Shown: positions 44,235 to 53,323, numbered from the stretch's first letter. The stretch is DNA of 64,000 nt from an uncultured Lachnospiraceae bacterium (GCA_947176505.1 CAMWQW010000004.1:124001-188000); one strand, 5' to 3'. Numbers and translations: made by a program. The notes: generated from the letters alone by a model not told the origin.

Positions 44235-44705
44235 ATGAAAGTAACAATCTATACAGATGGCGCTGCCAGAGGTAATCCGGAAGGACCGGGCGGATATGGC
44301 ACGGTATTACAGTATATTGACGCAAAAGGAAATCTGCACGAACGGGAATATTCGGCGGGATATAAGAAGACAACCAATAACCGCATGGAACTGATGGCAG
44401 CGATTGTCGGATTGGAAGCGCTGACAAAGCCGTGTGAGGTACTTCTGATTTCTGATTCTAAATATTTGACGGATGCTTTTAACCAGCATTGGATAGACAG
44501 TTGGATTAAGAAAAATTGGAAGACGGCAGGGAATAAGCCGGTTAAGAATATAGATTTGTGGGAGCGGCTGTTAAAGGCGAAGGATCCGCACAGTGTAACA
44601 TTTCAGTGGGTGAAAGGACATGACGGTCATCCGGAAAATGAAAGATGTGATAACTTGGCAACAACTGCGGCAGATGGAACAGTCTTACTTGACGATACCT
44701 TCTGA
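44235..44705 (+). CDS. rnhA: Ribonuclease HI
   Basis: It degrades the RNA strand of RNA-DNA hybrids. The 156-residue enzyme has all four metal acids in context: [20 protein letters not shown] (Asp), [16 protein letters not shown] (Glu), [13 protein letters not shown] (Asp) and [19 protein letters not shown] (Asp, with the catalytic histidine). ATG 44235 has GGAG about 12 bases upstream. An in-frame ATG at 44211 would add eight residues. It follows the MutS-like gene by 51 bases. Confidence 0.95.
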   Translation: MKVTIYTDGAARGNPEGPGGYGTVLQYIDAKGNLHEREYSAGYKKTTNNRMELMAAIVGLEALTKPCEVLLISDSKYLTDAFNQHWIDSWIKKNWKTAGNKPVKNIDLWERLLKAKDPHSVTFQWVKGHDGHPENERCDNLATTAADGTVLLDDTF

Positions 44706-44813
44706 TTGGTGGTATCATTATTTTAGTTTCGGCAGGACGCATTTTATGAATTTTATATTATGAGTCGGATTAAGCCGAAAGATTTCTATATTAAAAAAGA
44801 GGGATGAGGACAG

Positions 44814-44999
44814 ATGACAAATTTAATTTTATTTGTAAATGCATTTTTATCTTACTTATTAATATTTGTGTTGATTATCGCTTTGGTAATCGTGGCATGC
44901 ATTATTGGTGTCAAGTGGAGAAAAAGCAAGGATGCCAAGGCTGCCTTAGTCGGTGCGGACGAGCAGACGGAAACTGCCGGAGGGAATACGGCGGTATAG
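44814..44999 (+). CDS. Small single-pass membrane protein
   Basis: A 61-residue protein: one long hydrophobic helix (LSYLLIFVLIIALVIVACII) followed by a basic stop (KWRKSKDAK) and a short acidic tail (DEQTETAGG). The N-terminus should lie outside. GAGGGATGAGGA precedes the ATG, and a hairpin terminator follows 27 bases after the stop, so it behaves as a real one-gene unit. Similar small proteins occur in Lachnospiraceae, sometimes misnamed vanadium nitrogenase. No function is known. Confidence 0.75.
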   Translation: MTNLILFVNAFLSYLLIFVLIIALVIVACIIGVKWRKSKDAKAALVGADEQTETAGGNTAV

Positions 45000-45026
45000 A
45001 TATCGTTTTACATGTAACGGAGATGG

Positions 45027-45055
45027 AGGGTGTTCTCATAAAGAACACCCTTTAG
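45027..45055 (+). terminator. Hairpin terminator after the small membrane protein
   Basis: AGGGTGTTCT (45027-45036) and AGAACACCCT (45042-45051) form a perfect 10-bp stem with a 5-base loop. Only TTTA follows, so termination may be partial. Confidence 0.7.
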
Positions 45056-45129
45056 CGTATTTATCCTAATTATTTATGTATGGCAGAACTATAAATATTT
45101 GCAGTGTTTAAAGTGGAGAACAATACATT

Positions 45130-45834
45130 ATGGGAAAATACAAGATTATTTTCTGGGACCTCGACCAGACGCTTTTAAATTTTGACCGTTCGATGGATTA
45201 TGCGATACGGACAGTTTTCGGGCAGTATGGGTTGACAATTGATGATGCTATTGTAGCGCGGTATGATGCCATTAACAGGAGTTATTGGAATCGGCTTGAG
45301 CTTGGCGAAGTTACAAAAGAGGAACTCAAGACGGGGCGCTTTCGCACTTTGTTTGCGGAGCTGGGTATCCATCATGTTTCGCCGGAAGAACTGGCAGTTG
45401 ATTTTCAAAGAGAACTTGGCGGTGTGTTTTTCTATATGAATGGAGCCAAGGAAGTAGTGACAAAGCTACGGGATATGGGATATCGGCAATATGTAGTTAC
45501 CAACGGTGTGAATACGACGCAGGCGAATAAGATGAAATTGTCCGGATTAGACCGGATCATGGATGGCGTGTTTGTATCGGAACTAATGGGTTATCCGAAG
45601 CCAATGAAAGAATATTTTGATGCATGTTTTGCTGCGTTGCCGGATGTAAAAAGGGAAGAGTGCATTCTGGTCGGTGATTCTTTAACCAGTGATATGCGGG
45701 GCGCAAACAACGCAGGGATTGGGGCGTGCTGGTTTAATCCCGAGAAGAAAAATAGAGATGTGAATGTACGGATTGATTATGAAATCAGCCGTTTAGAGGA
45801 AGTGCTGCGGATACTGGAACAGGAGAATATGTGA
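45130..45834 (+). CDS. yjjG: YjjG-type HAD pyrimidine 5'-nucleotidase
   Basis: The 234-residue HAD hydrolase has motif I IIFWDLDQTLLNFD, motif II QYVVTNGVNTTQANK, motif III lysine in SELMGYPKPMKEYF and motif IV ECILVGDSLTSDMRGANNAG. YjjG proteins dephosphorylate non-canonical pyrimidine nucleotides and so clean the nucleotide pool. The length is normal. Its stop overlaps the start of the WYL regulator by one base (TGATG), so the pair is co-translated. Confidence 0.9.
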   Translation: MGKYKIIFWDLDQTLLNFDRSMDYAIRTVFGQYGLTIDDAIVARYDAINRSYWNRLELGEVTKEELKTGRFRTLFAELGIHHVSPEELAVDFQRELGGVFFYMNGAKEVVTKLRDMGYRQYVVTNGVNTTQANKMKLSGLDRIMDGVFVSELMGYPKPMKEYFDACFAALPDVKREECILVGDSLTSDMRGANNAGIGACWFNPEKKNRDVNVRIDYEISRLEEVLRILEQENM

Positions 45835-46826
45835 TGCCTAAATCTTCTAATCAGAAAATGAAATTATTATATCTGCTTAAAATTCTTACGGAGCAGTCCG
45901 ACGAAGAACATTGTCTGAGTGCGCAGGCGTTGATTGAAGCGTTAGGTGCATATGGCATTAAAGCGGAGAGAAAAAGTATCTATGATGATATTGCGCAGCT
46001 TATTGATTTCGGGTATGATATTGTACTGGTAAAAGCAAAAACCGGGGGAGGATATTATCTCGCTGGAAGAGAATTTGAGCTGGCAGAACTTAAGCTTCTC
46101 GTTGAGACGGTACAGGCATCGAGGTTTTTGACGCTTAAGAAGTCCAGAGAACTGATTGCAAAGATAGAGAGGCTGGCGTCTAAAGCCGATGCCGGGCAGC
46201 TGCAGCGACAAGTGTATGTAGCAAACCGGATTAAGACGGCGAACGAGAGTATTTATTACATAGTGGATGATATACACAGAGCAATTCAGAATAATGAACA
46301 GATTTCCTTTCAGTACCTTGAATGGAATTTGGAAAAGGAATTGGTACCTCGTAAGGACGGAAAAATATATCGTGTCAGTCCGTGGGCGCTGACCTGCAAA
46401 GATGAGAATTATTATCTGATTGCGCACGATGGTGAAAGCGACAACATTAAACATTTCCGTGTGGATAAGATGGGACATATTGAAGTGTTGACGAATATCC
46501 GCCGGGAAGGGGCGGAATTGTTCAAACAGTTTGATATTGCTGCCTATGCAAATAAGACATTCGGAATGTTTGGCGGCAAGGAAGAGGTTGTCACTCTGGA
46601 ATTTGAGAATCGCTTGATTGGCGTTGTTATGGACAGATTCGGCAAGGAAGTTTCCATCCGTAGGAGGGATGAAGAACACTTTTCCGTCAGGGTGCAGGTC
46701 GCCCTCAGCGGACAGTTCTATGGCTGGATGACAGGGTTGGGAGCAGGAGCCAGGATTTCTGCACCGGAGAACGTGGTTAATGAATATTGCGATTATGTGC
46801 GGCAGGTGTTGAACGCATATAGATAA
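45834..46826 (+). CDS. WYL-domain transcriptional regulator (HTH_11 plus WYL)
   Basis: The 330-residue protein has an N-terminal winged helix (KLLYLLKILTEQSDEEHCLS, IKAERKSIYDDIAQLIDFGY) and a WYL domain at about 140-230, where the canonical W-Y-L strand appears as YYLIAHDGESDNIKHFRVDK. A C-terminal extension ends YVRQVLNAY. WYL domains bind nucleic acids or nucleotides and occur in DNA-damage and phage-defence regulators, but this is a common housekeeping type in Clostridia. ATG 45834 overlaps the yjjG stop. A GTG one codon earlier is also possible. Confidence 0.87.
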   Translation: MPKSSNQKMKLLYLLKILTEQSDEEHCLSAQALIEALGAYGIKAERKSIYDDIAQLIDFGYDIVLVKAKTGGGYYLAGREFELAELKLLVETVQASRFLTLKKSRELIAKIERLASKADAGQLQRQVYVANRIKTANESIYYIVDDIHRAIQNNEQISFQYLEWNLEKELVPRKDGKIYRVSPWALTCKDENYYLIAHDGESDNIKHFRVDKMGHIEVLTNIRREGAELFKQFDIAAYANKTFGMFGGKEEVVTLEFENRLIGVVMDRFGKEVSIRRRDEEHFSVRVQVALSGQFYGWMTGLGAGARISAPENVVNEYCDYVRQVLNAYR

Positions 46827-46917
46827 GATGATAAGCAGCGCAGAGGAAAGAGCTTTTAGTGGTCCGGTGCCGGGGTGTGGACCGGAACAGACTAAATAAT
46901 CACAGAGGAGTAATAAC

Positions 46918-48087
46918 ATGAGTATTCAATTTGCAGATCGTATGAAAGACTATGAAGCAGGCATTTTTCAAGTGTTGAATGACAAGAAAGCGGAAGCGGA
47001 GAAGCTGGGAAAGAAGATTTATAACCTCTCGGTTGGCACACCGGATTTTCCACCGGCGCAGCATGTGATAAGTGCAGTGGTCGAAGCGGCAAAAAAGCCG
47101 GAGAATTATAAGTATGCATTGATTGATATACCGGAATTGGTTGAAGCAGTACAGGAGCGATACAAGAACAGATACGGCGTATCTTTGGAAAAAGATGAGA
47201 TTATGTCCGTTTACGGCTCTCAGGAAGGAATCTCACACATCTGTCTGTCTCTTTGCAATCCGGGGGATGTAGTGCTCGTCCCGAATCCGGGCTATCCTAT
47301 TTTCGGAATCGGACCGTCTTTGGCGAATGCCGAGGTAGTAACGTATGATTTGACTGAAGAGAACCATTATCTGCCAGACTTGGAGGGAATGGATGAAGAC
47401 TTGCTTGCGCGTGCGAAATGTATGATTGTTTCTTATCCGTTAAATCCCGTGTGTAAGACGGCTCCGGATGAGTTTTATGAAAGATTGATTCCGTGGGCGC
47501 TAAAACATAACATTATTATTGTCCATGACAATGCGTATTCCGATATTATTTATGACGGCAGGGAAGGTAAGTCGATTCTTAGGATTCCTGATGCGAAGAA
47601 GATTGCAGTGGAGTTTTATTCACTGTCCAAATCATATAATTACACAGGTGCAAGAGTCAGCTTTTTAACGGGAAACAAAGATATTGTGACTAATTTCAAG
47701 AGGCTTCGTTCCCAGATTGATTACGGAACATACCTGCCGGTGCAGTACGGCGCTGTTGCGGCTCTTAACGGTTCCGACCAAATGGTAAAAGACCAATGTG
47801 CGGAATACCAAAGGCGAAGGGATGCACTCTGTGCAGGACTGAGGAATATCGGATGGAATATGGAAGACAGCGAGGGAACAATGTTCGCATGGGCGAGGAT
47901 TCCAGACGGCTATGACGACGATGTGGCTTTTGTTATGGAACTCGTTGAGAAGACGGGAGTTTTATGTACTCCGGGAAGCAGTTTCGGTTCACTTGGCAGC
48001 GGACATGTGCGGTTTGCGCTGACAGTGCCGGTGGAGGTTATAAAGGAAGCAATCGATATGATTGCGCAGTCTGGTATGATTAAATAA
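46918..48087 (+). CDS. Class I/II PLP-dependent aminotransferase (DapL/AlaT-like)
   Basis: The 389-residue fold-type I enzyme has NLSVGTPDFPPAQHVISAVV, the substrate-site segment YGSQEGISHICLSLCNPGD, SYPLNPVCKTAPDEFY, the PLP-phenol aspartate in IIVHDNAYSDIIYDG and the Schiff-base lysine in FYSLSKSYNYTGARVSFLTG. A phosphate-site arginine occurs at the same segment. This resembles LL-diaminopimelate and alanine-type aminotransferases. The amino donor is not predictable. CAGAGGAGT lies 8 bases before the ATG, and a terminator lies 52 bases after the stop. Confidence 0.88.
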   Translation: MSIQFADRMKDYEAGIFQVLNDKKAEAEKLGKKIYNLSVGTPDFPPAQHVISAVVEAAKKPENYKYALIDIPELVEAVQERYKNRYGVSLEKDEIMSVYGSQEGISHICLSLCNPGDVVLVPNPGYPIFGIGPSLANAEVVTYDLTEENHYLPDLEGMDEDLLARAKCMIVSYPLNPVCKTAPDEFYERLIPWALKHNIIIVHDNAYSDIIYDGREGKSILRIPDAKKIAVEFYSLSKSYNYTGARVSFLTGNKDIVTNFKRLRSQIDYGTYLPVQYGAVAALNGSDQMVKDQCAEYQRRRDALCAGLRNIGWNMEDSEGTMFAWARIPDGYDDDVAFVMELVEKTGVLCTPGSSFGSLGSGHVRFALTVPVEVIKEAIDMIAQSGMIK

Positions 48088-48139
48088 ATCGTTAATGTCA
48101 AGACCAATTTTGCTAAAAATGCATCATCAAATTAACTTT

Positions 48140-48171
48140 GGGATATGTCACAAAAAGGCATATCCCTTTTT
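48140..48171 (+). terminator. Rho-independent terminator after the aminotransferase
   Basis: GGGATATG (48140-48147) pairs perfectly with CATATCCC (48159-48166), followed directly by five T. It separates the aminotransferase from the nrd promoter. Confidence 0.85.
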
Positions 48172-48196
48172 GTAAATTTTTCTACCGGAGTTATCA

Positions 48197-48225
48197 TTGA
48201 CATAATGTTGTCCCTACCGTATACT
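48197..48225 (+). promoter_or_regulatory. Consensus vegetative promoter of nrdDG
   Basis: TTGACA (48197-48202) and TATACT (48220-48225) are 17 bases apart, close to the ideal sigma-A pattern. The start would fall near 48232, just before the first NrdR box, leaving a leader of about 180 bases before nrdD. Confidence 0.8.
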
Positions 48226-48234
48226 AGATTTAAA

Positions 48235-48280
48235 CCACAAAATATAGTGGATTTATGTCAACCAATACTATATTTTGTGC
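48235..48280 (+). promoter_or_regulatory. Tandem NrdR boxes
   Basis: Two 16-bp sites, CCACAAAATATAGTGG (48235-48250) and ATACTATATTTTGTGC (48265-48280), match the palindromic NrdR consensus ACACWATATWTWGTGT. They are 30 bases apart, about three helical turns, as NrdR requires. They cover the predicted start, so NrdR with bound dATP should block transcription of nrdDG when dNTPs are ample. Confidence 0.82.
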
Positions 48281-48411
48281 ATTTTCTTGCATTGAAGTTG
48301 TATGAAACGTATGAGAATCAGAGTACTCAGGCACAACCTTTACGGACAGAAGAATGCTTTCTTATACATTAGAATGCCACTTACGCAAAATACCACGGAG
48401 GGGAGAAATGA

Positions 48412-50601
48412 ATGAGTAGTATATTTGGGTCAGATAATGCAACTGACGAAAATTACGGACTGCAGTATAAGCCGGACAAAATCGTTAAAGTAATCAAGAA
48501 GGATGGCAGTCTGGAGAATTTTAATGTCCAAAAAGTGATTGATGCCGTAGGGAAGAGTGCTTATCGTGCATTGACAAAGTTTACCGAGGAGGAAAAGAGC
48601 CATATATGTCAGACGGTAATCGATAAAGTTAACGAGCTTGGAGAGGATCAGATTCCGATTCAAATCATGCATAACATTGTCGAGAGCGCATTGGAGGATG
48701 TCAAACCGATTGTAGCCAAGAGTTATCGGGATTACCGCAACTACAAGCAGGATTTCGTAAGAATGATGGATGATGTATACAAGAAAAGTCAATCTATCAT
48801 GTATATAGGCGACAAAGAGAACGCTAATACGGACAGTGCTCTTGTGTCTACGAAAAGAAGTTTGATTTTTAATCAATTTAATAAAGAACTATACCAGAAA
48901 TTTTTTATGACCACGGAGGAAATTCAAGCCTGCCGTGACGGTTATCTGTATGTGCATGACATGTCGGCAAGACGTGATACGATGAACTGCTGCCTCTTTA
49001 ATGTTGCCGAAGTATTAAGCGGTGGATTTGAGATGGGAAATATCTGGTATAATGAGCCAAAGACGCTGGATGTAGCATTTGACGTTATCGGTGATATTGT
49101 GCTCAGCGCTGCCAGCCAGCAGTATGGCGGATTTACGGTGCCGGAAGTAGACAAGATTCTGGAGCCGTATGCAGAGAAATCATATAAACGTGATGTAGAA
49201 AAATATATCAGGCTGGGCGTGGATAAGGAGACTGCAGAAGCGGAAGCGATGGCAGATGTTAAGAAGGAGTTTGAACAGGGCTTTCAAGGATGGGAGTATA
49301 AGTTCAATACCGTAGCGAGCAGCCGTGGCGATTACCCCTTTATTACCGTGACCGCCGGTATCGGAACAGGACGGTTCGCCAAGATGGCAACAATCGTTAT
49401 GCTCAATGTGCGCCGTAAGGGACAGGGGAAGAAAGAGTGTAAGAAACCGGTGCTGTTTCCTAAAATCGTATTTCTCTATGATGAAAACCTGCATGGTCCG
49501 GGTAAGGATCTTGAAGACGTTTTTGAAGCAGGAGTGAAATGTTCCGCCAAAACAATGTATCCCGATTGGCTCAGCCTTACAGGCAAGGGCTATATTGCGA
49601 GCATGTATAAACAGTATGGCAGAGTGATTTCGCCTATGGGATGCAGGGCTTTCCTTTCACCATGGTATGAAAAGGGTGGTATGCATCCGGCGGACGATGA
49701 AGATAAACCGATATTTGTGGGTAGATTTAATATCGGAGTCGTTTCGCTGCATCTTCCGATGATTTTGGCAAAGTCCCGTCAGGAAGGTAAAGATTTTTAC
49801 GATGTGCTGGATTATTATTTGAACCTGATCAGACAGTTACATATTAGAACATATGCGTATTTAGGTGAGATGCGTGCATCGACCAATCCGCTTGCTTATT
49901 GCGAAGGCGGATTTTTGGGAGGGCATCTGCAGCTTCATGATAAAATAAAACCAATTTTGAAAACGGCAACGGCAAGCTTTGGCATTACGGCATTTAATGA
50001 ACTGCAAGAGCTTTATAACGGTAAGTCGCTTGTGGAGGACGGGGCTTTTGCGCTGGAAGTGTTGGAGCATATCAATAATAAGATTAATGAGTTTAAGGAA
50101 GAAGATGGTAATCTTTATGCCATTTACGGAACGCCGGCTGAGAATTTGTGCGGTCTGCAGGTAAAACAGTTCCGAGCAAAATATGGTATTATTGAAGGCG
50201 TTTCTGATAAGGAATATGTGTCAAACAGTTTTCATTGTCATGTAACGGAAGATATTACGCCAATTGAGAAGCAGGATTTGGAATACCGTTTCTGGGAGCT
50301 TGCCAATGGCGGTAAGATACAGTATGTAAAATATCCCATTGATTATAATATGGAGGCGATTAAAACGTTGATTCGCCGAGCTATGGAGATGGGATTCTAT
50401 GAGGGTGTCAATCTGTCCTTAGCCTATTGTGATGATTGCGGACATCAGGAACTTGAGATGGATGTCTGTCCGGTGTGCGGCAGCCGCAATCTAACGAAAA
50501 TCGACCGCATGAACGGATATCTGGCTTATTCCCGTGTGCATGGGGATACCAGACTGAGTGATGCGAAGATGGCTGAGATCGCAGAAAGGAAAAGTATGTA
50601 A
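48412..50601 (+). CDS. nrdD: Anaerobic (class III) ribonucleoside-triphosphate reductase
   Basis: NrdD makes dNTPs from NTPs under anaerobiosis with a glycyl radical. The 729-residue protein has an N-terminal ATP-cone (VIKKDGSLENFNVQKVIDAV, about 20-110), the large barrel with YVHDMSARRDTMNCCLFNV and MGCRAFLSPWYEKGG, the C-terminal zinc site CDDCGHQELEMDVCPVCGS and the radical-loop segment SRVHGDTRLSD about 20 residues from the end. GGAGGGGAG lies 7 bases before the ATG. Its stop overlaps nrdG by one base. Control by NrdR is likely from the boxes upstream. Confidence 0.95.
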   Translation: MSSIFGSDNATDENYGLQYKPDKIVKVIKKDGSLENFNVQKVIDAVGKSAYRALTKFTEEEKSHICQTVIDKVNELGEDQIPIQIMHNIVESALEDVKPIVAKSYRDYRNYKQDFVRMMDDVYKKSQSIMYIGDKENANTDSALVSTKRSLIFNQFNKELYQKFFMTTEEIQACRDGYLYVHDMSARRDTMNCCLFNVAEVLSGGFEMGNIWYNEPKTLDVAFDVIGDIVLSAASQQYGGFTVPEVDKILEPYAEKSYKRDVEKYIRLGVDKETAEAEAMADVKKEFEQGFQGWEYKFNTVASSRGDYPFITVTAGIGTGRFAKMATIVMLNVRRKGQGKKECKKPVLFPKIVFLYDENLHGPGKDLEDVFEAGVKCSAKTMYPDWLSLTGKGYIASMYKQYGRVISPMGCRAFLSPWYEKGGMHPADDEDKPIFVGRFNIGVVSLHLPMILAKSRQEGKDFYDVLDYYLNLIRQLHIRTYAYLGEMRASTNPLAYCEGGFLGGHLQLHDKIKPILKTATASFGITAFNELQELYNGKSLVEDGAFALEVLEHINNKINEFKEEDGNLYAIYGTPAENLCGLQVKQFRAKYGIIEGVSDKEYVSNSFHCHVTEDITPIEKQDLEYRFWELANGGKIQYVKYPIDYNMEAIKTLIRRAMEMGFYEGVNLSLAYCDDCGHQELEMDVCPVCGSRNLTKIDRMNGYLAYSRVHGDTRLSDAKMAEIAERKSM

Positions 50602-51110
50602 TGAGATATCATAATATAACGAAGGACGATATGCTCAACGGCGATGGTTTACGAGTAGTCCTATGGGTTGCCGGATGCACGCATTGCTGTAGGGAATGTC
50701 ACAATCCCGTTACATGGGATCCCGACGGAGGAGTTTTGTTTGACGATAACGCTAAACAGGAAATTTTTAGTCAATTAGAGAAACCTTACATTCAAGGAAT
50801 CACCTTTTCGGGTGGCGATCCGCTTCATTCAGCCAATCGTTTGGATGTTAGAGAACTGATGGAAGAAATCAAACAGAAATATCCAGATAAAACAATCTGG
50901 CTCTATACGGGGGATAGTTGGGAAGATATTTTGCACTATCCCATCATGAAGTATGTGGATGTGCTCGTGGACGGAGAGTTTAAAATTGATTTAAAAGATA
51001 CGAAATTGCTCTGGAAAGGAAGCAGCAACCAGAGAGTGATTGACGTTCAGGCAAGCCTGCAGCAGACGGATCCGGTGAATCCGGTGCTTCATTGCAGAGA
51101 TTATTCGTGA
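50601..51110 (+). CDS. nrdG: Anaerobic ribonucleoside-triphosphate reductase activating protein
   Basis: NrdG is the radical-SAM enzyme that places the radical on NrdD. The 169-residue protein carries the NrdG-type cluster motif in WVAGCTHCCRECHNPVTWDP (CxxxCxxC), then the SAM-binding GITFSGGDPLHSAN and TIWLYTGDSWEDI, and ends in a short tail with QRVIDVQASL. The ATG overlaps the nrdD stop in TAATG, so the two are coupled. Size and motifs are normal. Confidence 0.95.
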   Translation: MRYHNITKDDMLNGDGLRVVLWVAGCTHCCRECHNPVTWDPDGGVLFDDNAKQEIFSQLEKPYIQGITFSGGDPLHSANRLDVRELMEEIKQKYPDKTIWLYTGDSWEDILHYPIMKYVDVLVDGEFKIDLKDTKLLWKGSSNQRVIDVQASLQQTDPVNPVLHCRDYS

Positions 51111-51144
51111 TTCATGACTGGAGTAAGAAAAGCCGGTTCGATGT

Positions 51145-51639
51145 ATGGAAGAGAATAATGTAGCGGTACGAGTGGATGGGATGCCGGAGAAAGAGGATAG
51201 AAAGTTGGAAACAATTAAGATTAAATACTTTACAGATAAGATAGAGAAACTGACTTACATCGATGGCAAATCTGATTGGATTGATTTGCGTGCAGCGGAG
51301 GAAATTACTCTGAGCGCCGGAGAGTTTCAATTGATTCCGTTGGGAGTTGCCATGGAACTGCCGGAGGGATATGAGGCGCATGTAGTTCCTCGAAGTTCTA
51401 CCTTTAAGAACTTTGGAATCATTCAAACTAACCACCAAGGTGTGATAGACTGTTCTTATTGCGGAGATAACGATCAATGGTTTATGCCAGTATATGCCGT
51501 GCGTGATACGCAGATTCATGTAAATGACAGGGTATGCCAGTTTCGTATTATGAAGAATCAGCCAAAGATTGTTTTTGATGAAGTTGTACATCTTGACAAT
51601 GCTGACAGAGGCGGACACGGAAGTACCGGCAAACAATAA
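51145..51639 (+). CDS. dut: dUTP diphosphatase (trimeric Dut)
   Basis: It hydrolyses dUTP to dUMP and keeps uracil out of DNA. The 164-residue protein has the five trimeric dUTPase motifs: [56 protein letters not shown] and the C-terminal P-loop-like RGGHGSTGK. It follows nrdG by 34 bases and serves the same dNTP supply. The first 25 residues are outside the family core, and a start at ATG 51181 is possible. A hairpin about 80 bases downstream would end the transcript. Confidence 0.92.
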   Translation: MEENNVAVRVDGMPEKEDRKLETIKIKYFTDKIEKLTYIDGKSDWIDLRAAEEITLSAGEFQLIPLGVAMELPEGYEAHVVPRSSTFKNFGIIQTNHQGVIDCSYCGDNDQWFMPVYAVRDTQIHVNDRVCQFRIMKNQPKIVFDEVVHLDNADRGGHGSTGKQ

Positions 51640-51713
51640 TTCCTGAATTTCACAGCCAGTGAATATTTGCAAAGCAGATTTCTCGAAAAGGAATCCGCCG
51701 GAATTATCTTCTT

Positions 51714-51743
51714 GCATAAGAAAGCTCCTTCTAAGACATACTA
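51714..51743 (+). promoter_or_regulatory. Sigma-G/F-type promoter of the spoVAF-like gene, inside the hairpin
   Basis: GCATA (51714-51718), an 18-base gap and CATACTA (51737-51743) match the forespore sigma-G consensus (GMATR-N18-CATNMTA). Transcription would begin near 51750, in the loop of the hairpin at 51721-51778. The RNA would therefore lack the 5' arm and keep the ribosome binding site free. spoVA-type and gerA-type genes are sigma-G controlled in Bacillus. Confidence 0.65.
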
Positions 51744-51778
51744 TGGGAAATGATGGTATTGTCTTGGAAGGAGTTTTT
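51721..51778 (+). terminator. Terminator-like hairpin that buries the spoVAF-like Shine-Dalgarno
   Basis: CTCCTTCTAAGACA (51725-51738) pairs with TGTCTTGGAAGGAG (51760-51773), 14 bp with one G-U, and five T follow. The 3' arm includes GGAAGGAG, nine bases before ATG 51782. It should end the nrdD-nrdG-dut transcript and hide the site in read-through RNA. Confidence 0.8.
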
Positions 51779-51781
51779 ATA

Positions 51782-53218
51782 ATGAACAAAAAAGAACAAG
51801 ATAAAAATAATAAAATGACTACATCTTTACAGCAGACGATGTCGTATATGAACGAACATATGGACCCGGATACAAGTTTTGATATCGTCTATCGCGTTAT
51901 AGAAGTAGGCGGCAGACAGGCATGTATTTATTTTATAGACGGATTCTGCAAGGATGAATTGATGATGAAAATTCTGCAGTATTTTATCGACTTGAAACCT
52001 GCTGACATGCCGGAGAACGTCCATGAGATGGCGAAAAGAGCTACGCCTTATGTAGAAGTGGATTTAAAAGATTCATGGGATGAGATTTTATATAGTATTC
52101 TTTCCGGAGTATTTGCACTTTTCATTGACGGATATGACAGATGTATTCTGATTGATTCAAGAACTTATCCCGCAAGAGGGGTGTCGGAACCGGACAAAGA
52201 TAAGACGTTGCGAGGTTCTAAGGACGGCTTTGTGGAGACGATCGTGTTTAATACGGCGCTTATCAGGCGGCGTATTCGCAGCACAGAGCTGCGGATGGAG
52301 ATGATGAATGCCGGTAAAAGCTCTCAAACTGATATTGTATTATGTTATATGAACAATCGTGTGGACCATAAGTTTCTGGAGAAGGTCAAGAGACGCATCA
52401 AAGAAATTCAAGTAGATGCGTTGACGATGAATCAGGAGAGTCTGGCAGAGTGTCTTTATCAGCGAAAATGGTATAATCCTTTCCCGAAATTTAAATTCAC
52501 GGAAAGACCGGATGTGGCTGCTGCACAAGTGTTAGAGGGCGATGTTGTTATTCTCGTAGATAATTCACCCTCAGCGATGATTGTTCCAACGTCTATTTTT
52601 GATATTGTAGAGGAAGCGGACGATTACTATTTCCCGCCGATTACGGGAACTTATCTGAGGCTTTCAAGATTCATTATTTCTATTCTGACATATATTATGA
52701 CGCCGACGTTTCTGCTTCTTATGCAGAACCCGGATTGGATACCAGAATCGTTTCGGTTTATTATGTTGAAAGAGGAGTCAAATATACCACTCATCGCGCA
52801 GTTTCTCATATTAGAGCTGGCGATTGACGGCTTGAAACTGGCGGCGGTCAATACGCCCAATATGTTAAGCACTCCCTTGAGTGTAATGGCGGCGCTTGTT
52901 CTTGGTGAATTTTCAGTGAATAGCGGATGGTTTAACTCGGAAGTTATGCTCTATATGGCATTCGTTGCAATAGCCAATTATACACAGCAGAATTATGAAT
53001 TGGGATATGCGCTTAAATTTATGAGAATTATCAATCTGATCTTAACGGCTATATTTGGTCTGTATGGCTATATTGCAGCGTTGCTTATTTTCATATTGTC
53101 GATTATATGTAATAAAACATTATCCGACAAAAGTTATATTTATCCGCTGATTCCTTTTAATCCAAAACAGCTTGCAAAGAGACTGCTGCGCCTACGATTG
53201 CCGGAAGCTAAAAAATAA
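51782..53218 (+). CDS. spoVAF: Spore germination protein, GerA/SpoVAF family
   Basis: The 478-residue membrane protein has a hydrophilic N-terminal domain of about 270 residues (DIVYRVIEVGGRQACIYFID, SGVFALFIDGYDRCILIDSR, YPARGVSEPDKDKTLRGSKD, GFVETIVFNTALIRRRIRS). Helices follow from about 285 on, with PPITGTYLRLSRFIISILTY, LIAQFLILELAIDGLKLAAV and TPNMLSTPLSVMAALVLGEF. This is the GerAA family (PF03323), and the GVSEPDKDKTLRGSKDGF motif is strong. Similarity to SpoVAF is my best estimate; a germinant receptor A subunit is possible, but no B or C partner is present. The ATG has GGAAGGAG nine bases upstream. Confidence 0.85.
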   Translation: MNKKEQDKNNKMTTSLQQTMSYMNEHMDPDTSFDIVYRVIEVGGRQACIYFIDGFCKDELMMKILQYFIDLKPADMPENVHEMAKRATPYVEVDLKDSWDEILYSILSGVFALFIDGYDRCILIDSRTYPARGVSEPDKDKTLRGSKDGFVETIVFNTALIRRRIRSTELRMEMMNAGKSSQTDIVLCYMNNRVDHKFLEKVKRRIKEIQVDALTMNQESLAECLYQRKWYNPFPKFKFTERPDVAAAQVLEGDVVILVDNSPSAMIVPTSIFDIVEEADDYYFPPITGTYLRLSRFIISILTYIMTPTFLLLMQNPDWIPESFRFIMLKEESNIPLIAQFLILELAIDGLKLAAVNTPNMLSTPLSVMAALVLGEFSVNSGWFNSEVMLYMAFVAIANYTQQNYELGYALKFMRIINLILTAIFGLYGYIAALLIFILSIICNKTLSDKSYIYPLIPFNPKQLAKRLLRLRLPEAKK

Positions 53219-53323
53219 GTATTATTTAAGCTAATATAAGTTAAAAAATATATATATTTTTACTTGTTATTTATGTAATGCAATAGTAAAATGAATTTAT
53301 AATAATGAGTGGGAGGATATCAT

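Noticed and set aside
45942..46919. Open frame of 325 codons on the minus strand opposite the WYL regulator
   Set aside because: It lies wholly opposite a gene with clear HTH and WYL domains. It is rich in Cys, His, Ile and Phe as antisense frames are, and has no ribosome site or family motif.
48145..48372. 75-codon frame in the nrd leader
   Set aside because: It runs through the terminator, the vegetative promoter and both NrdR boxes and has no ribosome site, so the stretch is regulatory DNA.
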